From assembly GCA_934086935.1 (NCBI GenBank), contig CAKOIQ010000009.1, forward strand, positions 1 to 39,751: a DNA stretch of 39,751 nucleotides, written 5' to 3'. A model generated the notes under the pieces. That model did not search any database, was not told where the DNA came from, and saw nothing but the letters and a program-made list of their open reading frames with translations. A program made the position numbers and the translations under genes. Shown piece by piece: positions 17,381 to 26,486 of the stretch (position 1 is its first letter; every line of letters starts with the position of its first letter). Origin of the DNA: an uncultured Bacilli bacterium (GTDB taxonomy: Bacteria; Bacillota_I; Bacilli_A; RF39; UBA660).

Positions 17381-17750
17381 ATGAAAAATAAAAAACTAGT
17401 TCTAGCGTGGATACTTCTTGTTTTATGGATGGTTTTTATATTTTATATGTCTTCTTGTAATGGTAATGTTAGTAGTGATCAAAGTTGGACTATTGCTTAT
17501 GTTTTACATAATATTTTAGGTATAAATTATTCTGACAAGTTAATTTTTATTATTCGTAAGTGTGCTCACGTTAGTGAATTTTTTATTCTTGGTATTTTAG
17601 TTATAAATTTAGTGAGTAAATATAATGTTAAACATATTTATTTTATTTCATTTATTATTTGTGTTTTATATGTGAGTAGTGATGAATTTCATCAATTATT
17701 TGTTCTTGTGAACGTTTAATAAAACTTGTTGGAATAAAGAAATAATTTGT
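17381..17750 (+). pseudogene. VanZ-like gene, truncated by frameshift and deletion
   Basis: The reading frame runs 17381-17719 (112 residues) and is about 70 percent identical to the intact VanZ-like protein at 19628 up to the DEFHQ-FV motif. It then ends with five unrelated residues. The following bases still resemble the lost C-terminal coding region: after a small shift and loss of about 18 bases, GTTTAATAAAACTTGTTGG aligns with the part of the intact copy that encodes the last helix. The missing piece holds the conserved PGRSGQ turn and the last membrane helix. The SD GGTGAG is good and a TATATT box is just upstream, so a shortened protein may still be made. Confidence 0.75.
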
Positions 17751-17758
17751 ATTATAAT
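17729..17758 (+). promoter_or_regulatory. Promoter of the cytidylyltransferase gene
   Basis: TTGGAA (17729-17734), 18-base spacer, TATAAT (17753-17758). It lies in the decayed tail of the VanZ pseudogene, about 43 bases before the ATG. Confidence 0.55.
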
Positions 17759-17800
17759 AAGTTTATAGAAGAATTGATTTTAACTTAGAAAGAGGCAATT

Positions 17801-18526
17801 ATGGAAAAACGAAATGTTGCTATTGTTATAGCCGGTGGTTCAGGTAAGAGAATGGGGTTAGATATTCCTAAACAATTTGTAAATATTAAGGGTAAACCTG
17901 TAATTATATATACTTTAGAAGCTTTTGAGAAAATTCCTCAAATTGATGCAATTGAAGTTGTTTGTATTAGGGGATGGGAAGATACTTTAAGAGACTATTT
18001 AGATAAGTATAATATTAAGAAAGTTAAATGGATTGTTCCTGGTGGAGAAACTGGACAAGAATCTATTAGAAATGGTGTATTTAATTTAAAAAATGAATTA
18101 TCTGCTGACGATAATGTTATTATTCATGATGGGGTTAGACCGATGTTAGATGAGGAAATTATTTTAGATGTTATAGCTAAATGTAATTTGTATGGTAATG
18201 GAATATCATCAATGCCTTATAATGAACAAATCTTTATTATAGATGATGATATTAGTACATTAAAATATATTCCACGTGAAACACTTAGAAGAATGGTAAC
18301 TCCTCAAGCATATAAATTTGAATTACTTTATGATGCATATAAAGAAGCATTTGAAAAAAATATTGGGATTGGACCATCTTCCTATACTAATACTATGATG
18401 GTTGAATTAGGACACAGATTATATTTTGCTGCTGGAAGTGATAAAAATATTAAATTAACGACACAAGATAATTTAGAATTATTTAAAGCTATGCTTGATA
18501 GTGATGATAACATTATTGATGATTAG
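17801..18526 (+). CDS. IspD/TarI-type cytidylyltransferase
   Basis: It is 241 residues and makes a CDP-activated alcohol or sugar from CTP. The nucleotide-binding AGGSGKRMG is at 11-19 with KQF following, then GGETGQESIRNG, IHDGVRP, a TPQAYKF block and TTQDNLELF near the end. IspD (isoprenoid precursor) and TarI (CDP-ribitol) share these. Lying in a polysaccharide locus beside an epimerase/dehydratase, TarI-like CDP-polyol formation is the better guess; an IspD role cannot be excluded. The SD is AAAGAGG. Confidence 0.85.
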   Translation: MEKRNVAIVIAGGSGKRMGLDIPKQFVNIKGKPVIIYTLEAFEKIPQIDAIEVVCIRGWEDTLRDYLDKYNIKKVKWIVPGGETGQESIRNGVFNLKNELSADDNVIIHDGVRPMLDEEIILDVIAKCNLYGNGISSMPYNEQIFIIDDDISTLKYIPRETLRRMVTPQAYKFELLYDAYKEAFEKNIGIGPSSYTNTMMVELGHRLYFAAGSDKNIKLTTQDNLELFKAMLDSDDNIIDD

Positions 18527-18537
18527 GAGGCATTTAT

Positions 18538-19614
18538 ATGGAACTTTATGAAAATAATTTATATAAAAATAGTGTTGAATTAATTGCTAAGAATGAAAAA
18601 ATTAATTATGAATTATTAAAAGATAAAAAAATATTAATAACTGGAGCTAGTGGTTTAATATGTTCTTTCTTAGTGGATGTTTTAATGTATCGAAATGAAA
18701 ATTATAATGATAATATTAAAGTTTATATGTTATGTAGAAATGAAGAAAAAATAAAAAATAGATTTAGTTATTATGATTTAGAAAAATATAATGGAATTAA
18801 TGATGGTAATTTAATTTATATTGTTCAAGATGTTTGTAGTGCTTTTGAATTTGATGAAAATTTCAATTATATAATTCATGGAGCTAGCAATACTCATCCT
18901 AAACAATATTCTACCGATCCGGTTGGTACAATTAATACTAATGTTATTGGTTTATATAATATACTTAATTATTCTGTCAAATATAAACCTGAGAGAATAT
19001 TTATGATGTCTTCAGTAGAAATTTATGGAGAGAATAAGGGCGATGTTTTAAAATTTGATGAAAATTATTTAGGATATATTAATTGTAATACTTTACGTGC
19101 AGGTTATCCAGAAAGTAAAAGACTTAGTGAATCTTTGTGCCAAGCTTATATTTCTCAATATGATTTAGATATTGTAATTGGACGTTTTAGTAGAGTTTAT
19201 GGACCAACAATGAGAAGTGATGATAGTAAGGCTTTAGCACAATTTATAAAGAATGCAGTTAATAATGAAGATATTGTATTAAAGAGTGAAGGAAATCAAT
19301 TATTTTCTTATACATATATGTGTGATGCTGTTTCAGCTATTTTATTTATTCTTCTTTATGGAAAAAATGGTGAAGCTTATAATATTTCTGATGAAAAATC
19401 TGATGTTCAACTTAAAGATTTAGCTAAAATATTGGCAGATTATAATGGAAAAAAAGTTGTTTTTGAGATTCCTGATGAAACAGAAAGAAAAGGGTATTCA
19501 ACTGCAACTAAAGCTGTTCTTGATTCTACCAAATTAAAGAATCTTGGTTGGGAACCATTATTTTCAATTGAAAAGGGATTGAATGATACTATTGATATTT
19601 TAAAAAATAGTTAA
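18538..19614 (+). CDS. NAD-dependent epimerase/dehydratase (extended SDR)
   Basis: It is 358 residues. The Rossmann motif is GASGLIC (36-42), with Cys in place of the usual third Gly. The catalytic set is visible: SSVEIYG (158-164) and YPESK (Y190, K194). A late RFSRVYGPTM and FSYTYMCDAV complete the family pattern, close to nucleotide-sugar dehydratases and epimerases. It starts 11 bases after the cytidylyltransferase gene behind AGGAGG, so the two probably act in one pathway making or modifying a CDP-linked compound; the exact reaction is not clear. Confidence 0.85.
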   Translation: MELYENNLYKNSVELIAKNEKINYELLKDKKILITGASGLICSFLVDVLMYRNENYNDNIKVYMLCRNEEKIKNRFSYYDLEKYNGINDGNLIYIVQDVCSAFEFDENFNYIIHGASNTHPKQYSTDPVGTINTNVIGLYNILNYSVKYKPERIFMMSSVEIYGENKGDVLKFDENYLGYINCNTLRAGYPESKRLSESLCQAYISQYDLDIVIGRFSRVYGPTMRSDDSKALAQFIKNAVNNEDIVLKSEGNQLFSYTYMCDAVSAILFILLYGKNGEAYNISDEKSDVQLKDLAKILADYNGKKVVFEIPDETERKGYSTATKAVLDSTKLKNLGWEPLFSIEKGLNDTIDILKNS

Positions 19615-19627
19615 ATTATTAGTTATT

Positions 19628-20053
19628 ATGAAAAATAAAAGATTAGTTTTAGCTTGGACTTTATTAATTTTATGGATGTTATTTATCTTTATAATGTCTT
19701 CATTTAATGGAGTTATGAGTAGTAATCAGAGTGGTTCTATAGCAACTTTAATCTATAATATTTTTGATATTAGTGATACAGAAAAAGTTAGTTTTATAAT
19801 TAGAAAATGTGCTCATGTAAGTGAATTCTTTATTTTAGGATTATTAGTTATAAATTTAATTAGTAAATATAATGTAAAATATTCTTATTTTATAGCATTT
19901 ATTATATGTACTTTGTATGCGAGTAGTGATGAATTTCATCAAATATTTGTTCCCGGTAGATCTGGTCAAGTTACTGATGTTTTAATTGACTTAATTGGAA
20001 TTATTTTGGGATTAATATTATTCTTTATTATTAAATATTTAAAAAAAGAGTGA
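19628..20053 (+). CDS. VanZ-like membrane protein (intact copy)
   Basis: It is 141 residues with four predicted membrane helices (about 7-23, 62-80, 85-102 and 118-136). Family features are MSS near 23, RKCAHVSEFFILG, SSDEFHQ and PGRSGQVTDVLIDLIG. VanZ was named from a teicoplanin resistance element, but most members, like this one, have unknown roles and often lie near cell-surface genes. No SD is seen before the ATG, 13 bases after the epimerase stop, so it may depend on coupling. It is a paralogue of the broken copy at 17381. Confidence 0.88.
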   Translation: MKNKRLVLAWTLLILWMLFIFIMSSFNGVMSSNQSGSIATLIYNIFDISDTEKVSFIIRKCAHVSEFFILGLLVINLISKYNVKYSYFIAFIICTLYASSDEFHQIFVPGRSGQVTDVLIDLIGIILGLILFFIIKYLKKE

Positions 20054-20065
20054 ATACTCTTTTTT
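20043..20065 (+). terminator. Intrinsic terminator after VanZ
   Basis: The stem is AAAAAGAGT / ACTCTTTTT with a 4-base loop. It overlaps the VanZ stop and ends in T residues. Confidence 0.65.
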
Positions 20066-20068
20066 AGA

Positions 20069-20097
20069 TTGTATTAAAAATTTATTTAGGTTATAAT
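20069..20097 (+). promoter_or_regulatory. Promoter of the Wzz/BY-kinase operon
   Basis: TTGTAT (20069-20074), a 17-base spacer, TATAAT (20092-20097), right after the VanZ terminator. Confidence 0.65.
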
Positions 20098-20118
20098 TAT
20101 AGAATAGAGAGTAGTGAT

Positions 20119-20763
20119 ATGGTGGAAGAAATAAATTTAAATGAATTATTTCATTATTACATTAGTAAATTATTTGTTATTATTCTTTTTGCTTTTATAG
20201 GATTAGGTTTAGGTGTATTTTATAGTGCAATTATTCAGAAACCTTTATATAGTAGTTATACAACTATTTTACTTAAAGATAGTGGAAATAATGCAACGTT
20301 ACTAAAAACTTATGGAGAACTTATTAAGAGTAAAAATGTATTAAATAAAGTTAATAGTAATCTTGGTTTAAATTATAATGCTGATGATTTAAAGGGTATG
20401 ATTAGTGTAGAGAGTCTAAATGGTACTGAGATTATTAAAATTACAGTTAATAATAGTAAGCCAGAAGATGCTGCAAAACTTGCTAATGAAATAGCTAGTG
20501 TATTTAATAGTGAAATTGGAAGCTATTATAGTAATGTTAAAAGTAGTATGATTGTAGATAAAGCAGAAGTAAGTACAAGTCCTTATAATGTTCATTTGAT
20601 GAAGCAAATTATTATTGGAACTTTTATTGGTGGAATTATAGGTATTGTAGTTGTATTTATTAAGTTCTATTTTGATACAACAGTTAAGAGTAGTGAAGAA
20701 GTTGAATCTAAGCTTAATTTACCTGTAATAGGAATTATTCCTTTAGTTGGAGGTAGAAAATAA
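20119..20763 (+). CDS. Chain-length regulator and BY-kinase activator (CpsC/YveK-type Wzz protein)
   Basis: It is 214 residues with two membrane helices (about 17-37 and 158-180) enclosing an extracytoplasmic domain, then a short cytosolic tail. This is the CpsC/CapA form found in Gram-positive bacteria, which controls polymer length and activates the partner kinase encoded next. The N-terminus (EEINLNELFHYY) and the late SPYNVHLMK before helix 2 are typical. The start follows a weak GAGAG-type SD. The stop overlaps the kinase start (TAATG). Confidence 0.9.
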   Translation: MVEEINLNELFHYYISKLFVIILFAFIGLGLGVFYSAIIQKPLYSSYTTILLKDSGNNATLLKTYGELIKSKNVLNKVNSNLGLNYNADDLKGMISVESLNGTEIIKITVNNSKPEDAAKLANEIASVFNSEIGSYYSNVKSSMIVDKAEVSTSPYNVHLMKQIIIGTFIGGIIGIVVVFIKFYFDTTVKSSEEVESKLNLPVIGIIPLVGGRK

Positions 20764-21416
20764 TGAATAATAAAGAATTAGTTATATGTACTAATCCAAA
20801 ATCAAATATTGCTGAATCTATTCGTATGCTTAGAACTAATTTAGAATTTAGTTTTGTTGATAATGATGTAAATGCAGTGATGATTACAAGTTCGATTGCT
20901 AAAGAGGGTAAAAGTTTTGTTGCTGCTAATTTAGCATGTGCTTTTGGAATGACTAAGAGAAAAACTTTACTTGTAGATTGTGATTTAAGAAAAGGAAGGA
21001 TAGAAAAAATATTTGGTTTAAAAAATAAACCTGGTTTATCTAATTTACTTTTAGATGATATATATGCATATCAAGATTATATTTATACAACAGATATAGA
21101 TAATTTATCAATTTTACCTATTGGCATAGTGCCACCCAATCCAAGTGAATTATTAGGTTCTGAGAAATGCCAAATTTTATTTAGGTATTTGAAACAGGAT
21201 TATGATTTAATTATTTTAGATTGTCCTTCTATTGCGGATGTTGCAGATGCATTAGTTTTATCAAAAATTGCTGATGAAGCAGTTATAGTTTGTGCAGCTA
21301 GTTATACACCAATAGATGAGTTAACTAGTACTAAAAAAGCCTTAGAACAATCCGGAATAAAGATTGCAGGTGTAGTTGTAAATAAAGTTGAAAAAGAAAA
21401 GAAAAAATGTTATTAG
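20763..21416 (+). CDS. Bacterial tyrosine kinase (CpsD/CapB type) without the C-terminal Tyr cluster
   Basis: It is 217 residues. The BY-kinase P-loop set is present: Walker A around SSIAKEGKS (43-51), Walker A' LLVDCDLR (69-76) and Walker B LIILDCP (149-155). With its partner it regulates polysaccharide assembly at the inner membrane. The family normally ends in several tyrosines that are autophosphorylated; here the end is EKKKCY with only Tyr217. Expected kinase output by cluster phosphorylation is therefore doubtful, while the ATPase seems intact. It is coupled to the Wzz gene. Confidence 0.9.
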   Translation: MNNKELVICTNPKSNIAESIRMLRTNLEFSFVDNDVNAVMITSSIAKEGKSFVAANLACAFGMTKRKTLLVDCDLRKGRIEKIFGLKNKPGLSNLLLDDIYAYQDYIYTTDIDNLSILPIGIVPPNPSELLGSEKCQILFRYLKQDYDLIILDCPSIADVADALVLSKIADEAVIVCAASYTPIDELTSTKKALEQSGIKIAGVVVNKVEKEKKKCY

Positions 21417-21423
21417 AGGATAT

Positions 21424-22131
21424 ATGAAGAAGTTTATTATTTTTGTTTTTAGTTTCTTTTTATTAAGTTTAAATGTTTTGGCTGAGAATACTATTAATAT
21501 AAGTGGTGAAAAAAATCTCATTATTAATCATTCTGGTGTATATGTTGTTAAAATAAAAGCAGATGGAATAATTAGTAAATTAAATATTACTTATAGTGTT
21601 AGTGATAATATTAAAGTGGATAAAATTGAGATTGGAAAATCATTTAATAAAGTTACTTCTTCAAATAATAATTATGTATTAAGTAGTAATGTTAATAATG
21701 GTGATGTTTTAAACATTACAGTAAAGGGTAATAGTGTTAGTAGTGGTAAAATAAGTATTATTAAATGTGTTGCTACTATTAATGGTGAAGAAGTTAACTT
21801 ATTAGAAAATTCTTTTAATGTTAATATTATAAATAATGATGATTTGGATAGAGTTAAAAGATTAGTTGATAAGGCTATTAATTCTTTAGATCAAGTTGAT
21901 TATGAAAATGCTTTAAATAGTGCTAAAAGTTTGTCAAGTAAAGATGAAGATGATAAAATTCAGCTTATTAATAAATTAAATGAAATAAGTAATGAATTAG
22001 TGGATGATGAACAAGGAATAGTTTGTGATGATAATGTTAAATCTAAAAAAATATGGATGTATTTAAGTTTAGGTTTGCTTGTATGTTTAGTTGCAGAAAG
22101 TTCTTATATTATTTATTTAAAAGAAAAATAA
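21424..22131 (+). CDS. Secreted, C-terminally membrane-anchored protein in the polysaccharide operon
   Basis: It is 235 residues from ATG 21424, 7 bases after the kinase stop, behind AGAGGAT. A signal peptide (1-20, cleavage after VLA) is followed by about 110 residues of beta-rich, Asn/Ser/Val-rich sequence that could be a cohesin- or Ig-like fold. Next comes a helical segment (about 140-190) and one C-terminal membrane helix (about 207-228). No catalytic motif is seen. Co-transcription with the Wzz/kinase pair suggests an accessory role at the cell surface. I do not recognise the family. Confidence 0.7.
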   Translation: MKKFIIFVFSFFLLSLNVLAENTINISGEKNLIINHSGVYVVKIKADGIISKLNITYSVSDNIKVDKIEIGKSFNKVTSSNNNYVLSSNVNNGDVLNITVKGNSVSSGKISIIKCVATINGEEVNLLENSFNVNIINNDDLDRVKRLVDKAINSLDQVDYENALNSAKSLSSKDEDDKIQLINKLNEISNELVDDEQGIVCDDNVKSKKIWMYLSLGLLVCLVAESSYIIYLKEK

Positions 22132-22147
22132 ATTTTTTTCTTTTTTT
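22119..22147 (+). terminator. Weak A/T-rich terminator before fhs
   Basis: AAAAGAAAAA and TTTTTCTTTT can pair over a 6-base loop, then T residues follow. Only one G:C pair is present, so it may be leaky. Confidence 0.35.
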
Positions 22148-22159
22148 ATAGGAGGATTT

Positions 22160-23821
22160 ATGAAAGATATAGAAATTGCTAGAAGCGTAAAGCTTGATAA
22201 GATTGTTGATGTGGCAAAATCTCTAGGAATAGATGCTGATGATTTAGAGTTATATGGTAAATATAAAGCTAAAGTAAGTAAGAATGCTTATTTAAAAGTT
22301 AAAGATAATGAGGATGGTAAACTTATTTTAGTAACGGCTATTAGTCCAACTCCTTTAGGTGAAGGTAAAACTACAATTAGTATAGCGTTAGCTGATGGTT
22401 TAAGAAGAATTGGAAAGAAAAGTGTTCTTGCTTTAAGAGAGCCTTCTTTAGGCCCAGTATTTGGAATAAAGGGTGGTGCTACTGGAGGTGGTTATGTTCA
22501 AATTGCTCCGATGGAAGATATTAATTTACATTTTACTGGAGATATTCATGCAATAACTTCTGCGAATAATTTACTTGCTAGTTTAATTGATAATCATATT
22601 TATAACGGTAATGCTTTAGGTTTTGATAGGGTTGTTTGGAAAAGATGTTTGGATTTAAATGATCGTCAATTAAGGGTTATTAATACAGGTTTAAGTGGTG
22701 AAAGTAAGATTGTTCCTAGAATGGATGGTTTTGATATTTCAGTTGCTTCAGAAATAATGGCTATTTTTTGTTTAGCTAGTGATTTACCTGATTTAAAGGC
22801 AAGAATTGGTAATATTATTGTTGGTTATACTGAAGATAATAATCCGATATATGCTAGAGATTTAAATGCTGAGGGTAGTTTAACTGTTTTACTTAAAGAT
22901 GCTTTAATGCCTAATTTAGTTCAAACTTTGGAACATACTCCGGCTTTTGTTCATGGTGGTCCTTTTGCAAATATCGCGCATGGATGCAATAGTATTCTTG
23001 CAACTAATTATGCTTTAAAATTTAGTGATTATGTTGTTACTGAAGCTGGTTTTGGGGCTGATTTAGGGGCTGAAAAGTTTTTGGATATAAAATGTCGACA
23101 AATGAATAAAAAACCTAATGCGGTGGTTATTGTGGCAACTATCAAGGCTTTAAAATATCATGGTGGTGTTTTAAAAGAAGATATTTTAATACCTAATAAA
23201 GATGGATTACTTATGGGATTAAATAATTTATTTAGACATATTGATAATTTAAAGAATAAATTTGGATTAAATGTTATAGTAGCAATTAATAAATATGATT
23301 CTGATACAGATGATGAAATTAATTTGCTTAAAAGTGAATTAGAAAAGAAGGGTGTAGACTTATCATTGGTTACGGGATGGGCTGATGGTGGAAGTGGGGC
23401 AATTGATTTAGCTAATAAGGTTGTTGATTTATGTGAAAAAGATTCTAAGTTAAGTTATGCTTATGATTTGGAGATGACCATTAAAGATAAGATTAAATGT
23501 GTTGCGGCTAAGATATATGGTGCTAAGGATGTTACTTATAGTGATGAGGCTTTAGAGTCTATTAAACTAATTGAGAAGTTAGGTTTTGATAATTATCCAG
23601 TATGTATAGCTAAGACTCAATATTCTTTTTCAGATGATCCTAAAAATTTAGAATGTAATGATGATTATGATATTTATGTTAGCGATGTTGTTTTAAAAAA
23701 TGGAGCTGGTTTTATTGTTGTTATGGCTGGTAAGATTATGACAATGCCGGGATTACCTAAGGTTCCTGCTGCTGAATCTATTGATATAGATGAAAATGAA
23801 AATATTGTAGGTATTTTTTAA
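22160..23821 (+). CDS. fhs: Formate-tetrahydrofolate ligase
   Basis: This enzyme makes 10-formyl-tetrahydrofolate from formate, THF and ATP, feeding purine and fMet synthesis. It has 553 residues, the usual length. The family P-loop is TPLGEGKTT (64-72), followed by SLGPVFGIKGGATGGGY, the TGDIHAI block, FVHGGPFANIAHG and an MPGLPKVPA end. The SD AGGAGG is optimal. It faces uvrB and shares a bidirectional terminator with it. Confidence 0.97.
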   Translation: MKDIEIARSVKLDKIVDVAKSLGIDADDLELYGKYKAKVSKNAYLKVKDNEDGKLILVTAISPTPLGEGKTTISIALADGLRRIGKKSVLALREPSLGPVFGIKGGATGGGYVQIAPMEDINLHFTGDIHAITSANNLLASLIDNHIYNGNALGFDRVVWKRCLDLNDRQLRVINTGLSGESKIVPRMDGFDISVASEIMAIFCLASDLPDLKARIGNIIVGYTEDNNPIYARDLNAEGSLTVLLKDALMPNLVQTLEHTPAFVHGGPFANIAHGCNSILATNYALKFSDYVVTEAGFGADLGAEKFLDIKCRQMNKKPNAVVIVATIKALKYHGGVLKEDILIPNKDGLLMGLNNLFRHIDNLKNKFGLNVIVAINKYDSDTDDEINLLKSELEKKGVDLSLVTGWADGGSGAIDLANKVVDLCEKDSKLSYAYDLEMTIKDKIKCVAAKIYGAKDVTYSDEALESIKLIEKLGFDNYPVCIAKTQYSFSDDPKNLECNDDYDIYVSDVVLKNGAGFIVVMAGKIMTMPGLPKVPAAESIDIDENENIVGIF

Positions 23822-23826
23822 GAAAA

Positions 23827-23857
23827 AAAGATAATTAATGTGATGTTAATTATCTTT
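23827..23857. terminator. Bidirectional terminator between fhs and uvrB
   Basis: A perfect 12-bp stem (AAAGATAATTAA / TTAATTATCTTT, loop of 7) is flanked by A and T runs on the two sides. The last codons of uvrB lie in one arm. Confidence 0.85.
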
Positions 23858-25801
23858 ATTATTTGCTTTCATTTCAAATAGAATATCTCTTAGTTGCATT
23901 GCTTTTTCAAAATCTAGTTCTTTAGCAGCTTTACGCATTTCTTGTTCTAGTTTTAAGCAGGCCTCATGGAATTCTTTTTTACTCATGTTTTCTTTAGGCT
24001 CATCTTTTATTTCATTTGAGATTAAATCCCTTATTTCTTTGATTATGGTTTTAGGAACGATGCCATGTTCTTCATTATACTTCATTTGAATTTCACGTCT
24101 ACGAGCAGTTTCTTTAATGGCTTTGTCCATGGATTCTGAGATGGTGTCTGCATACATAATTACATGACCATTAGCATTACGAGCAGCACGTCCAATCGTT
24201 TGAATTAAGCTTCTTTCACTTCTTAAGAATCCTTGTTTATCAGCATCCATGATAGCAATTAAACTTACTTCAGGAATATCTAATCCTTCTCTAAGTAGGT
24301 TGATACCAACAATACAATCATATTTACCTAAACGAAGATCTCTAATGATTCTTAGACGTTCAAAGGTTTTAACTTCATTATGTAGGTATGCGACTTTTTT
24401 ATTTAAACTCTTAAGATAGTTAGTAAGTTCTTCAGCCATTCTTATTGTTAGAGTAGTAATTAAAACTCTTTCATTTTTTTCAATGCGTTTATTAATTTCT
24501 TCTAGTAAGTCATCAATTTGTCCTTCTGTTTTCTTAACTTCAATAGTTGGATCTAATAAACCAGTTGGTCTAATGATACATTCTGTAACTTGATTATTTG
24601 TAAGTGATAGTTCATAATCTCCTGGTGTAGCAGAAATATAAATTGCTTGATGAATTTTTTCATTAAATTCTTCAAATTTTAATGGTCGGTTATCTAAAGC
24701 GCTTGGTAATCTAAAACCGTAGTCAACTAGGGTTTGTTTACGCATACGATCACCATTATACATTGCTTTTACTTGAGGTAGGGTAACATGGGATTCATCG
24801 ACAACTAAAAGATAATCATCACCAAAGAAATCCATAAGAGTTGACGGCGTTTCGCCTTCACCACGTAAAGCTAAGTGTCTACTATAGTTTTCAATTCCAT
24901 GACAAAAACCTGTCTCTCTTAACATTTCAATGTCATATTCACAACGTTCTTGAATTCTTTGTTTTTCAATTAGTTTTCCATGTTCTTCAAAATATTTAAT
25001 TCTTTCATCTTTTTCTTGTTCAATTCTTTTAATAGCTTCTTGAAGTTTTTCATCACCAGTAACAAAGTGACTAGCTGGGAAGATAGTAATATTTTTAACA
25101 TTTTGAATGATACTGCCAGTAAGAATATCAAATTCACTTAAACGTTCAACTTCGTTACCAAACATTTCTATACGAATACCATTTTTTCTTTCGCTGGCTG
25201 GTACGATATCTATAATATCTCCATTAGCTCTAAAGGTACCTCTATGAAAATCTAATTGACTTCTTTCATAAGTCATTGAAACTAATTTATCTAGGATTTC
25301 ATTTCTTTTTATTTTATCTCCAACTTGAAGTATTAACATATTATTTTTATATTCTTCTGGTTCACCAATACCATAAATACATGAAACACTGGCTACTACT
25401 ATAGTATCTTTATAATTAATTAAACTACTTGTAGCGCCATGTCTTAATTCATCAATTTCATCATTAATGCTTGAATCTTTTTCAATGTAAGTATCAGTAG
25501 AAGGAACATATGCTTCTGGTTGATAATAATCGTAATATGAGACAAAGTATTCAACATGATTATTGGGAAATAGTTCTTTAAATTCTGAATACAATTGTCC
25601 AGCTAAAGTTTTATTATGAGCTAAAACAAGAGTAGGTTTATTAACATTTGCTATAACATTAGCAATCATAAAAGTTTTACCAGTTCCAGTAGCTCCTAAT
25701 AGTACTTGACTTTTTTTGCCTTCATTTATACCATCAGTTAATTCTTTAATGGCTTTGGGTTGATCTCCACTAGGTTTAAAATTTGATACTAGGTTAAACA
25801 T
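23846..25801 (-). CDS. uvrB: UvrABC excinuclease subunit B
   Basis: UvrB is the DNA-damage verifying helicase-like subunit of nucleotide excision repair. It is 651 residues, normal length. The Walker A GATGTGKT is at 36-43, then the beta-hairpin segment near YYDYYQPEAYVP, DESHVTLPQ, ISATPGDYE, the LLREGLDIPEVSL motif and QTIGRAARN. A C-terminal UVR domain that contacts UvrC is at about 610-645. The SD is GAAGGG. An extended -10, TGATATAAT (25823-25831 minus), lies close upstream. I see no LexA box in the 119-base divergent gap. Confidence 0.98.
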   Translation of the reverse strand: MFNLVSNFKPSGDQPKAIKELTDGINEGKKSQVLLGATGTGKTFMIANVIANVNKPTLVLAHNKTLAGQLYSEFKELFPNNHVEYFVSYYDYYQPEAYVPSTDTYIEKDSSINDEIDELRHGATSSLINYKDTIVVASVSCIYGIGEPEEYKNNMLILQVGDKIKRNEILDKLVSMTYERSQLDFHRGTFRANGDIIDIVPASERKNGIRIEMFGNEVERLSEFDILTGSIIQNVKNITIFPASHFVTGDEKLQEAIKRIEQEKDERIKYFEEHGKLIEKQRIQERCEYDIEMLRETGFCHGIENYSRHLALRGEGETPSTLMDFFGDDYLLVVDESHVTLPQVKAMYNGDRMRKQTLVDYGFRLPSALDNRPLKFEEFNEKIHQAIYISATPGDYELSLTNNQVTECIIRPTGLLDPTIEVKKTEGQIDDLLEEINKRIEKNERVLITTLTIRMAEELTNYLKSLNKKVAYLHNEVKTFERLRIIRDLRLGKYDCIVGINLLREGLDIPEVSLIAIMDADKQGFLRSERSLIQTIGRAARNANGHVIMYADTISESMDKAIKETARRREIQMKYNEEHGIVPKTIIKEIRDLISNEIKDEPKENMSKKEFHEACLKLEQEMRKAAKELDFEKAMQLRDILFEMKANNKDN

Positions 25802-25920
25802 ATTATCCCTTCTTTTTTTCTTATTATATCATGGATTTTTATTTACATATTATTTATATTGATATTTAATATTTATAACATTTATGTTTATTTTTTGATA
25901 TTATATAGTTGGAGGATTAT

Positions 25921-26439
25921 ATGAATCAAATTAGTAAAGCTTATATTGTTTCGCAAATTAAATTAAGAGGAGAAATCTTTGGAGACTGGAGTAATTTTAA
26001 TGAAATTTTAAAAGCGGGTCCAAATGCAATGAAGGAACATCTTTCTAAGATTTGGAATGATATTACTCCTGAAGAAATAAATCAAGGTTTTGAATTAACT
26101 GATAAGGATAGGGTAATAACTAAAGATAGTTTTGATGTAACAATGAATTATGTTAATAATTATCCAGTGTTTTATTTCATAATGCCTGATCCTGATTCTG
26201 TTCAAGCACAAGCCAAGTGTGTTGCTTTAGCAATAACACCAAATAGACCAAGATATTTTACTATGGAAATAAGTAAAAGAACTTTGACAGATGAATTATA
26301 TTATATAATGGGTGAATGGGTAATTAAAGATAATAATTATGCTCATTTAAATTATGGACCTGTGCCTAATGGTACTGTAGCAAATTTTGCATCGCATGTA
26401 ACAGCAGTATTAGAAGAGGACGCTAAAAAAGGTCAGTAG
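25921..26439 (+). CDS. Conserved-looking protein of unknown function
   Basis: It is 172 residues from ATG 25921, well placed after GGAGG; a TTG 12 bases earlier overlaps the SD. It is soluble, without signal peptide or membrane helix. Notable stretches are FGDWSNFNEIL, PVFYFIMPDPDSVQAQAKC and NYAHLNYGPVPNGTVANFAS, which read like a globular alpha/beta enzyme or binding protein, but no motif is decisive. It is a single-gene unit, divergent from uvrB and closed by a terminator shared with the convergent carboxypeptidase gene. Confidence 0.7.
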   Translation: MNQISKAYIVSQIKLRGEIFGDWSNFNEILKAGPNAMKEHLSKIWNDITPEEINQGFELTDKDRVITKDSFDVTMNYVNNYPVFYFIMPDPDSVQAQAKCVALAITPNRPRYFTMEISKRTLTDELYYIMGEWVIKDNNYAHLNYGPVPNGTVANFASHVTAVLEEDAKKGQ

Positions 26440-26461
26440 TTTTGTAAATTAAATTTATTTA

Positions 26462-26486
26462 AAAAAGGAACGCAATGTTCCTTTTT
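26462..26486. terminator. Bidirectional terminator
   Basis: A perfect 10-bp stem AAAAAGGAAC / GTTCCTTTTT with a 5-base loop serves the convergent genes on both sides. Confidence 0.85.

Noticed and set aside
25802..25920. LexA (SOS) box ahead of uvrB
   Set aside because: No GAAC...GTTC pair is present in the divergent gap.
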